NCBI GenBank assembly: GCA_025602905.1
Contig: JAHLKI010000003.1
Location: forward strand, 434,001 to 498,000
Direction: 5' to 3'
DNA length: 64,000 bases
From: Phlyctochytrium arcticum
Lineage: Eukaryota > Chytridiomycota > Chytridiomycetes > Chytridiales > Chytridiaceae
Shown here: positions 48,495-56,341 of the stretch, piece by piece
How positions within the stretch are numbered: position 1 is the first letter of the stretch
How the letters are laid out: the number at the start of each line of letters is the position of its first letter
Program-made: the position numbers and the translations under genes
The notes under the pieces: model-generated
What the model was told of the DNA's origin: nothing
Seen by the model: the letters and a program-made list of their open reading frames with translations, nothing else
Databases searched by the model: none

Positions 48495-48710
48495 ACTAGA
48501 ATCAGGATAGCATCGGGATCTTTTGCCATCATTACTTCCAGCAGATAGACTTATTGCGGGTAGCAAGGTTGTATATGTTTTGCCAATTATTACAGTGGTT
48601 CTCGTCCGTTCTCGGGCTCGCGTCCATTTTTCCTGCAGCACGTTGCGTTGCGTCTGTTGAATAACTTGAATTCCTTCGGACCTTCGCGTCAAAGGCTGAA
48701 TTTTGATCAT

Positions 48711-49207
48711 TTAACTAATTTGGGAACAAATTTCAACTGGTTCGATTTCTGGTTCTTCTACGCCCGATACGCACCCCGAAAAGGTTGTCACCGTCGAGCT
48801 TGGCAATAGGACGCTTGCCGCTGGTGAGGGAACTGCCAGTCGTGCGTAGCTCATTGTCCAACCTGTCGAGAAAGTTGAGGGCTTCATTGGTGGCAGTGGA
48901 TCATTCCCAGCACCGGGGTTGGGTGCGGCATCTTTATTGCTACCAGGTGGGGCGACGGGAGAGTCTTTATGGCTTCCAGAAGCCTGGCCGGCGGTGTGGT
49001 CTTCGCCTCTGATGCTGTTGCTAGCAGGTTTGTCAAAGGATGGAATACCCAGGCGTTCCACCCAACGGTGGTGTTGGTCTTTGGGGACGAGGCGAGCAAT
49101 CTTCTCATAGCCGGCAACACGTTCGGTAAAGGGTTGTTCCTCGCAGGCAGAAAAAATTTCGGCGGCTTTCTTGGATGCGGCCAGTTCATCGTTGCGGTCG
49201 CTGTCCA
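48711..49207 (-). pseudogene. Gag-like ORF of unknown element, copy 1
   Basis: The ATG at 49207 begins MDSDRNDELAASKKAAEIFS and continues CEEQPFTERVAGYEKIARL, then QHHRWVERLGIPSFDKP. A Gly/Ser/Pro-rich segment follows. A second copy begins at 63963 in the same orientation and diverges after the first 60 residues or so. The conserved N-terminal helical domain suggests a Gag or capsid-like N-terminus of a retroelement, but no zinc knuckle or polymerase accompanies either copy. The open frame continues upstream of 49207, but the other copy supports this ATG. Confidence 0.5.
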
Positions 49208-49505
49208 TAAATGCGGAGAAAAAACGAATGGGTGAGAACAAGGATGAACGCCCGATGGATGGATCGTGTGAAGAGTAGACCAACTGGCGAGTTTCTTTGG
49301 CTTGGAAGGGGACCCCGGTGGAAGAAAAGAGGCTACGCCCGTCCGGGCGCTTGTGGGAGATTGGATATTGCGCTTGCGCAGTCAGCGCAGCGCGGGGTGT
49401 CATTAGGCCAAAGTGGAGATCACGCGCGCCTGCATCGGCGGGGATAGATCCTCAAAACGCTGCTACCGTATCATCCAAGCACCTTGCGTTTTTCAAAGGA
49501 CATAT

Positions 49506-49901
49506 TTACAATTTAAATATAGTCTTTAAAATTTGTTTAGTTATGGGTTTGCAGAGAAACTCGTCTGCCCCAGCTTCTGTTGCAAACTGCTCCATATTCG
49601 AATCAGAAGAGATGGCTATGATGTGAATAGCATCTTCACCTGAAATCATAGACTCTTTCTCGAATGTGCGGACACCCATAATGAAGTTTAAACCGTTTTC
49701 TTTGTATCATGAGATGGGAATTATCTCTCCACCTAGTTTGATGTCAACAAATGCATGTGTAATATCCTCGTGAATTCTAGTAAACTCTCCTGCATCCAAT
49801 AAGGTAGTGAATAATAGAACACATGCATCAGGTATCAGGGTCTTGATGTGTTTCTTTAGAATTCTACATGTTAGCAAATTGTCATCCAACACTATGATCA
49901 T
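49506..49901 (-). pseudogene. stand-alone CheY-like receiver protein, copy 1, nonsense codon
   Basis: Receiver domains accept a phosphoryl group on Asp from a histidine kinase or phosphotransfer protein. The gene begins MIIVLDDNLLTCRILKKHIK with the acidic pair DD, then HAFVDIKLGG with the phospho-acceptor Asp. A TGA at 49707-49709 interrupts it where the partner copy at 51934 has CGA (Arg). The rest continues in the same frame: IHIIAISSDSNMEQ (conserved Ser) and EFLCKPITKQI (conserved Lys) to TAA at 49506-49508. The full length of 131 residues equals a bare receiver domain with no output part. It is the mirror copy of 51934-52326 within the large palindrome. Confidence 0.82.
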
Positions 49902-50032
49902 GATACTTTACTTAAAAGAAGCCATAAGATCCAGCCCCTCCGTCTCATTAGGTAAAAATACCCCACGCGATCCAAAATATTGCAGCGAGGGCTATCTGCG
50001 CTTCTTGCAACTTACTCAACACATTGCCATAC

Positions 50033-50109
50033 GAAAAAGTGGTGAAATACCTAGATTCAGGAATATGCCTTAGAGTAATAACTGATATTAGGTATTTCAC
50101 CACTTTTTC
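50033..50109. repeat. hairpin 1 of the virus-like block
   Basis: A perfect 19-bp stem (GAAAAAGTGGTGAAATACC and its complement) encloses a 39-base core. The core is the reverse of that in hairpins 2 and 3. Flanking sequence (caacacattgcc, then gcagcgagggc on its left) is also conserved. Confidence 0.85.
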
Positions 50110-50231
50110 ATGATACCTCTGTATACCACGACGCATCAAGTAGTCGGACGTTCCATGAAGTTCCCTAATGTACCATACACGAACCATACAGACCGCTTCT
50201 CTATCGCTAGAAAGCAAAGGAATCGTGTGAA

Positions 50232-50239
50232 TATAAAAG
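50232..50239 (+). promoter_or_regulatory. TATA box before ORF Z copy 1
   Basis: TATAAAAG lies 67 bp before the ATG at 50306. The mirror copy keeps a TATAAAAAG on the minus strand near 51588-51596, and sequence between TATA and ATG is well conserved in both, which supports a promoter. Confidence 0.5.
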
Positions 50240-50305
50240 CGGACGTCCCAGGCCGATTCCCCCAGCTTCACCACACCACACAAGCTACACACAAATCACA
50301 CAGCA

Positions 50306-50659
50306 ATGGACTACCTTGAAAAGAAGATGGAGCGTCTAATTGACCTTGACCAATCTGAATAATTCAAAAAGGCAACAAAGTTGATAAAGGAACACACTGA
50401 TCTACTAGCCACCATCAAGAAAACAAAGAAGTCAAAGAATATATGGACATGGCAGGTCAAGAGAGGGACACTAGTGAAGAAGTTAAAGTTCAAGATCCAA
50501 ACATGTTGTTGTGTGGATACATCATCAATGTCAGAAGAAGTGCGTGATCAGTACATGGTAGAGACAGAAGTTTGGGTGCAAAACGTGGACAGCATAGACA
50601 CAGTCGATCAGATCATAGCGGGAGATCCAAGTGGTGATGACGTCATATCAATAGATTAG
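50306..50659 (+). pseudogene. small virus-like ORF Z, copy 1, internal stop
   Basis: From the ATG at 50306 the frame reads MDYLEKKMERLIDLDQSE, stops at TAA (50360-50362), and continues in the same frame as FKKATKLIKEHTDLLATIKK to 50659. The N-terminal half is helical and lysine-rich. The C-terminal half has alternating residues (GTLVKKLKFKIQ) and an acidic end. The minus-strand gene at 51122-51515 is its diverged mirror copy. I do not recognise the family. Confidence 0.6.
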
Positions 50660-50793
50660 TTTGCACTTAGTTATGTATTGATAGAGTGGTTTGCACTTAA
50701 GTGGTTATGTGCTACTATATTACTGTATAACAAGCTTGCCTTATATGCAGCATTTTGTATCCTATATTCTCAAACTCTATACGATACAGGGCC

Positions 50794-50983
50794 GTGCACT
50801 TAAGGAGATCCCTACCACCCCAAATATGACCCTATATAAACCCCTAGTGTCACAATGCATATGTTTGTATACCACCAGATAGCCTCGCAAGAGGCTATCT
50901 GGAGGGTATGCACTGTGACACTAAGGGTTATATAGGGCCATATAGGGTCATATTTGGGGTGGTAGGGATCTACTTATGTGCAC
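50794..50983. repeat. centre of a large imperfect palindrome
   Basis: CCAGATAGCCTC (50875-50886), loop GCAA, and GAGGCTATCTGG (50891-50902) form a perfect 12-bp hairpin. Outside it, GATCCCTACCACCCC (50807) mirrors GGGGTGGTAGGGATC (ending 50970) around the same centre, 50888.5. Symmetry extends outward through ORF Z, hairpins 1 and 2, and both receiver genes. Confidence 0.85.
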
Positions 50984-51121
50984 GTGCTTTATTGTATAGA
51001 GTATAGAGTAGAATGTGGTCACAGAATTGAAAATATAAAATACAAAATACTGCACATAAGGAGAGCTTGCTATATAGTTATATAGATATATCGAAAGAAT
51101 CTTCACACTTAAGTGCAAGCC

Positions 51122-51515
51122 CTAATCTATCTCTATCGTACATATTCGCTGTCTCACTCGTCGCATATTCTCCTCTGGCTCATACAAATCTTCTGATTCA
51201 CTCTCCACCATTGGCTCTACTTTGATACACTTGGTCCACACTTCTAACACTTTGGTATACATCTCTCGTATGTCCATTGGTAAAGCTCCCGTATCCACAC
51301 GATGCTGCTTTCCTATGTTGAATGATAATGTCTTCTTATCTGTTCCCTCTTGTACGGTGATTGTCTGAATATCTCGTTTCTTCATCTCTGCCTTGATACA
51401 GTATAGGCAAGTCCCGCTTCGTACAGTACTTCTTCACCAATTTACTTGCTTCTTGGTATTCTTTTGATTGATCTAAGTTGATCAGGTCGAGAACTCGTTG
51501 GTCTAATTGATCCAT
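51122..51515 (-). pseudogene. small virus-like ORF Z, copy 2, frameshifted
   Basis: The start at 51515 reads MDQLDQRVLDLINLDQSKEY, parallel to copy 1. A frame change near 51390-51410 leads into the downstream frame (TVQEGTDKKTLSFNIGKQ, then LPMDIREMYTKVLEVW) ending at 51122. Copies 1 and 2 share order and spacing but have clearly diverged in protein sequence, so the palindrome arms are no longer being kept identical. Confidence 0.6.
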
Positions 51516-51704
51516 ATTGTAGCTTGTGTGATTTGTGTGTAGCCTGTGGGGTCTGGTGAACCTGGGGGAATCGGCATGGGACGTCTGCTTTTTATATTCC
51601 GATTCCTTTCCTTTCTAGCGATAGAGAAGCGGTGTATCGTTCGTGTATGGTACATTATGGAACGTCCGACTACTTGATGGCTCGTGGTATATAGATGTAT
51701 CATC

Positions 51705-51779
51705 AAAATCCGGCAAAATACCCCAGATCAGATATTACACTAAGACATATTCCTGAATCTAGGTATTTTGCCGGATTTT
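51705..51779. repeat. hairpin 2 of the virus-like block
   Basis: A perfect 18-bp stem (AAAATCCGGCAAAATACC and its complement) encloses the shared core (AGATCAGATATTACAC, then TAAGACATATTCCTGAATCT). The mirror of hairpin 1 within the palindrome. Confidence 0.85.
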
Positions 51780-51933
51780 ATGTGTTGCATTTTATTGAAT
51801 TGTGGGGCAATGTGTTGGGTATGTTGCAAGTGTGAAGCGTTGGTCCTCGCTGCATCTTATGGATCGTGTGGGGGTAATTATGCCTTATGAGGCGGAGAGG
51901 CCTGGATCTTATGTTTCATATAAGTAAAGCATC

Positions 51934-52326
51934 ATGATCATAGTGTTGGATGACAATTTGCTAACATGTAGAATTCTAAAGAAATACATCAAGAGCCTGA
52001 TACCTGCTGCATGTGTTCTATTATTCACTACTATATGGGATGCAGGAGAGTTTGCTATAATTAACGAAGATATTACACATGCCTTTGTGGATATTAAACT
52101 TGGTGGAAAGATAGATCCCATCTCACGATACAACGAAAACGGTTTAAACTTCATTATAGGAGTCCGCACTTTCGAGAAGGAAAGTATGATATCAGGTGAG
52201 GATGCTCTTCATATCATAGCCATATCTTCTGATCCGAATATGGAAGAAATTGCAATAGAAGCTGGATCAAACGAGTTTTTCTGCAAACCCATCACAAAAC
52301 AAATTATACAAACTATATTCTTGTAA
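51934..52326 (+). CDS. stand-alone CheY-like receiver protein, copy 2, intact
   Basis: This 130-residue protein has all hallmarks of a receiver domain: DD at residues 6-7 (IIVLDDNLL), the phospho-acceptor Asp in AFVDIKLGGK, the conserved Ser in IIAISSDPN and the Lys in FFCKPITKQI. No histidine kinase, HPt or DNA-binding partner is visible in the window. It could divert phosphoryl groups from the host's own phosphorelay, or signal by itself. This is inference. The reading frame is open from the ATG at 51934 to TAA at 52326, one of the few undamaged genes in the virus-like blocks. Fungal response regulators are normally larger and fused to other domains, so a bare domain supports a mobile or viral origin. 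Confidence 0.82.
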   Translation: MIIVLDDNLLTCRILKKYIKSLIPAACVLLFTTIWDAGEFAIINEDITHAFVDIKLGGKIDPISRYNENGLNFIIGVRTFEKESMISGEDALHIIAISSDPNMEEIAIEAGSNEFFCKPITKQIIQTIFL

Positions 52327-52387
52327 TTCAATAAAGTAAATTTGAAATTGTAAAAAAATGGGTGATGAATATGTCTGAGGTGGTTGT

Positions 52388-52612
52388 ATGGGAACCTTCA
52401 AAGCAGATGGTGTTGTGTGTACAACCTGTAAGCGCACATATTGCAAAAAATGTAATAAAAAGTTTCAACCGAATCGATCTGATTGTAAAGGTTGTAGAGC
52501 AGAAGAAAAAGTTTATGTACTAGCATTTGACACAAAACAATATGATAATCATGAAGGATGGGAAGATTTGGATGAAACTAGACAAATTTTAAAAGCTATA
52601 TTAAGATTGTAA
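52388..52612 (+). CDS. small Cys-rich zinc-binding protein, probable RING-like
   Basis: The frame encodes VVCTTCKRTYCKKCNKKFQ, then SDCKGCRAEEKVYVL, giving three CX2C pairs spaced as in the second half of a RING or related finger. A stretch upstream (MGDEYV, then TGA, then GGC) suggests that the true start lies at about 52358 and that a stop cut off the first part. The tail is acidic (NHEGWEDLDETRQILKAIL). Its place just after the receiver gene, with only about 60 bp between, is typical of compact viral spacing. Function unknown. Confidence 0.5.
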   Translation: MGTFKADGVVCTTCKRTYCKKCNKKFQPNRSDCKGCRAEEKVYVLAFDTKQYDNHEGWEDLDETRQILKAILRL

Positions 52613-52614
52613 AT

Positions 52615-53474
52615 ATGACATTTCAAAAGCGCAAGGTAATAGCTAAGACTTCACGGGAACAGTACTATACCAACAAAGAACTAATACAGTAGATTCTCTT
52701 GTGACTGACATGGTGCCGTTACTCATCAAGAATGATATTGAGTGGTTCATTGACTCGTCTGCAGGTGATGGCTACCTCGTGTTCAAGCTTAAACAGATCT
52801 TACCGAATGTCAACTATGTCTCATATGATCTTCACCCATCAGATGATATATATTCTGATGTGATTTCACAGGATTTCTTATAGACTAAAGGAGACATGAA
52901 TAACGTTGCTATAGGGTTCAATCCGCCTTATGGTGTGGGTTGTATGTTGTCTGTCAAGTTCATTAGACACGCTGTGAAAAGCTATAATGCAAATTTGATA
53001 TGCATGATTCTCCCTCATCGCGCTACTGTTGCCCGTTATGATGGATTCAAATTGTCTTATAAAAGAATTGTCCCAAAGGGATCGTTTTACAAACACGGGA
53101 TAAAGAAAGTATTTCACTATTATGCATTCTGGTCTGTCTTTGAAAAAGGATCACCATCACCAATAGAGAAGCTTGGAACATGTATCCCTCAACGCAATAT
53201 TCTTGGCATTCAACGATTCAAACCACATGCCATGTTATTAAAGAATATCCTGTTGATCGGAAGATATTATACAAAATTCAAATGGCATTGGGTCACGGAT
53301 ATTCAATTTGATCATATACCTGCACATACGGAATATATTGCAATCTATCTTGAAGAATATGTTGGTGAAAAACAAGTAAATGATATTGTGAATACAGTGG
53401 AAAATTATCGCTCTGAGGTCGTATTCTACAAAAGATCCATCTGTATACAAGATGTCGTGAAGGCTCTTGTTTGA
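52615..53474 (+). pseudogene. N6-adenine DNA methyltransferase, frameshift plus nonsense
   Basis: These enzymes methylate the exocyclic amine of adenine in DNA. The gene starts MTFQKRKVIAKTSREQYYTN (52615). A frame change near 52688 leads to VPLLIKNDIEWFIDSSAGDG, motif I, which binds AdoMet. A YDLHPSDD segment follows. TAG at 52881-52883 then interrupts the frame. It resumes in frame with NNVAIGFNPPYGVG, where NPPY is catalytic motif IV. The C-terminal part (LICMILPHRATVARYDGF, then WVTDIQFDHI) reaches 53474. The length of about 285 codons suits viral or phage-type orphan enzymes. Together with the C5 methyltransferase at 39.1 kb, the block encoded two DNA-modifying activities. Confidence 0.75.
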
Positions 53475-53527
53475 ATATGCGGATTGAAAATATTTCATGA
53501 TAAAGAAAAGCTTTGTTTTAAAACGAA

Positions 53528-53890
53528 ATGCATCGAGTCATGTCTTTGCGACCAAACAAACCAGCTATTCAGATTCAACTCGAGGATTGTCGTGTACTTA
53601 GGTTGTTTGTCAATAATGAAGAGGAATTGGCCAAAGTTTGCCTCTCATTGATTGGTAAAGACTTGTATATCTTTGTCCCGATTTCACCCTTGAATCATGA
53701 CATGTTTAAAAGGCTCATTTCTATTTCAAGCAGATTGAAAGTATCGGGGAATATCAAATTGCGGAGGTCCTTCTTAAAGCGTGGATATCTCATGCTGGGT
53801 AGTCACAAAATAGCGTTCGGGTGCGATAAGAGGACTTATGTTGAGCATTATGATCAGAAAACCAGATTTAAACTTCAAAATGTTTCAGAA
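53528..53890 (+). pseudogene. virus-like ORF of unknown function, 3' end cut by Helitron
   Basis: The ATG at 53528 begins MHRVMSLRPNKPAIQIQLED and continues LRLFVNNEEELAKVCLSLIG and DLYIFVPISPLNHDMFKRL up to about residue 120. After 53890 the open frame enters GC-richer Helitron sequence that reads as low-complexity Ser/Pro/Leu, so the rest is a chance extension. I do not recognise the family. It follows the adenine methyltransferase by 53 bp on the same strand. Confidence 0.5.
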
Positions 53891-54183
53891 TCAACCCCCG
53901 TGACTGGGAACCCTACCTTCACCCCGTATTCCGTGTCCTCGGTTCTGCTTTTTCCTTCCCCTCTTGCTTCATCTGCATCGGACTTGGCCTTTCGGACTTG
54001 GCCCGTTTCGACACTGCATTTCACCTTACACAGCTCCTTAACCTGCACCTTTGCCCCTGTCGTTCCCATCCCCGCTGCCCTTTGCCTGTATACACGGACC
54101 TGTATCGACTTTGTAAAAGCTTCGCTACGAAATTGTAACTATCTCATTCTTATGAACATTTATTTCAGATATTTCAGAACTAT

Positions 54184-55160
54184 TTACATATCACTGTCTT
54201 CGTCATCTGTCTCCGCTACGGCTTTCCCTTTGCCTTTCCCGGTTCCCTTCGGCCGGTTCTTCGATCCCTTAGGGCGGCCGCATTTCCTTCGAGGTGGTGT
54301 CACCGGTTCCTCCAAGTCCTCGCCGACAGCACTGGGGCCGGCTTGGCTGCTGGTTGCTGTCGCGAACATGTTGTCCTCCACCTGCACCATGCCAGTGTTG
54401 GCCTCCTCTTCCGTCCTCAATCCTTTGGGACTGAGCCTTTTTCCAAAGTAAGATGCCACCGCTTCTCCCGCCGTCGAGGTTGGTGTCGCCGGTGCCACGA
54501 TCAGCCGGTCCACATCTGACTGCCCAGTGGGGATCCAGAACAGCTCCGATTTCAACACCCCTCCGTCCCCCAATGTTCCAATCACGTTCACGATCAGCCC
54601 TGCCTTCACTTTGTTCTTCCTTTTTTCCCAGTACTTTCCCGACAGCAGCGCCGCTTTATCTCCCGCCGATCCACGTCATGCCATACGTTGTACTGGACAA
54701 CAACTGTGTCCCCCTGTACTCCGGACACTTTCCCTGTGAGGTTGAAGGTTGCTGCCACGGCATCTAATATGCCGCTGTCGTAGTCATCCATACAAATCTT
54801 GCTGCCGCTGAACGCGCTTGCTTTGAAGGTGTTGGGCTCATATGCCGCGCTGGCTATCAGATAGTAGTTGTCCCCGATGATAGGTTTCTGGAGCTGGCGC
54901 CATGCGAATACATTGACAACAACTTCGGCGGTTTCCACGTTTCCGATGGGGATGATGACACTAATGTCGTATGAGAGTCGGTCGATCTTGATGATGTCCG
55001 TGACAAAACATGTGCTAGTGATGCTGTACATTCCGAGTTGTGTGTGCTTCAAGTGGTGCTTTGCGGTGATTGTTGTTACTGTCTTTTGTTGAAGATGTTT
55101 CGCTAGGAGGGCCGCCCGACAGTGCCTTCTTTTATACCTTTTTCCGTCCCTCCCCTTCAT
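54184..55160 (-). pseudogene. Helitron-associated RPA-like OB-fold and AT-hook protein, frame change inside
   Basis: The upstream frame (from 55160) has an OB-fold-like strand pattern: TDIIKIDRLSYDISVIIPIG, VVVNVFAWRQLQKPIIGDNY and LTGKVSGVQGDTVVVQYNVW. The coding sense then changes frame near 54680, reads ALLSGKYWEKRKNKVKAGLI and enters the second frame (KAGLIVNVIGTLGDGG). A tail with an AT-hook (RKCGRPKGSKNRPKGTGKGK) ends at 54184. RPA-like single-strand binding proteins are known companions of Helitron helicases and likely coat the transferred strand. The gene has the same layout as 37519-38429. The frame change could hide an intron. The true start may be an internal ATG near 55030. Confidence 0.6.
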
Positions 55161-55179
55161 TTCTTCATGACTCTGTTTG

Positions 55180-56230
55180 TTGTTTCTTTCTTTACCACTT
55201 GGGGGCTGTTTCGGTCAATTTCCCACCAAATCTGCAACGCCTTCACGCGTGTGAGCCGGTATCTGATTACCTTCTTCATTTCTATCTTCCTCCTCATTCT
55301 TTTGATGACATTGACCCACTTGGCGTTCGGGTTCCATTCCTTCTATTGCATTTTTCCCCACTACTTCACGCCCATTGATTTGATTTGAATGTGTGGCTCT
55401 TTACTTTAGATGAACCTATCTCCGCCGCGTTTCATTCTGTTTCTTTCTACTGCATTTTTCCCAACACCATTTCCTTCACGCCCCTTGATTTGATTAGCGT
55501 TCGCTCCATATTCACGTTGAATGTGTGGCTCTTTTAGGCGTTCTCTCCTTATTCACTTTGGTTTTGTGGCTCTTTACTTTCCGATGATCCTATCTCCGCT
55601 GCGTTTCATTCTTTCATGTTTCTTTCTATTGCATTTTTCCCGAAACTATTTCATTCTCATAAACACACTACGTCTATACATTGCCGATCTTATCTCTGCT
55701 CTTTACTCCTTTTCAAACTTCAATATGGTTGTCGTCCAATTCCCTTGACCTTCATACCATCTGTTGTGTTTCCATTCGTCCTAATTATCTATCTCGCTCC
55801 TCTCCTCTCATTTCCTTCTTCCTTGCTTTTTATCTTATTACCCAAATCTGCTTTCTGAATGCTTCTGTCCACTCTGTTTGTAATATCTTTCTCTACCACT
55901 TGGGGGATGTTTCCGTCAATTTCCCACTAACCGTGCGACGCGTGTTTGCCGGTATCTGATTACCTTCTTCAATTCTATCTTCCTCCTCATTCTTTGGAAG
56001 ACTTAACACATTGACCCACTTGGCGTTCGCGTTTGTTTCTTTATATTGCATTTTTCTCAACGCCATTTCTTTCATGTCTCATAAATTTGATGAGCGTTTC
56101 GCTGTTGTTTCCATGTAAATTTTATGAGCGTTTCACTGTCACGTCCATGTTCATTTTGAATGGGTGGCTGTTTACTTTCCGATGTACCTATCTGCGCTGC
56201 GGTTCATTCTGTTCTTTTTCTTTCATGCTT
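55180..56230 (+). repeat. long imperfect direct repeats in the Helitron intergenic region
   Basis: A segment starting ccacttgggggctgtttc at about 55196 and running to gacccacttggcgttc at about 55330 recurs at about 55896-56030 with small changes, a spacing of about 700 bp. A second phrase family (ttgcatttttccc, gaatgtgtggctcttta, cctatctccgc) recurs at about 55345, 55450, 55560, 55625 and 56160. No gene is convincing here. Confidence 0.7.
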
Positions 56231-56341
56231 AACTGTCCAGTTACGGCCTCTCTGTTCCCTGAACCCTTTAAAATGGCCACTCCCTTCTTCTTCCCCCGCA
56301 TCCATCTGTAGCCCCCCCTTCCCCCCCCTCCTCCCCCCACC

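Noticed and set aside
50033..50109. Hairpin as an ordinary intrinsic terminator
   Set aside because: Eukaryotic context, no consistent T-run, and a conserved 39-base core with conserved flanks argue against a simple terminator.
53891..54451. Downstream half of the 53528 frame
   Set aside because: Composition changes abruptly at 53890 and the frame becomes low-complexity, antisense to the AT-hook gene. It is a read-through artefact.
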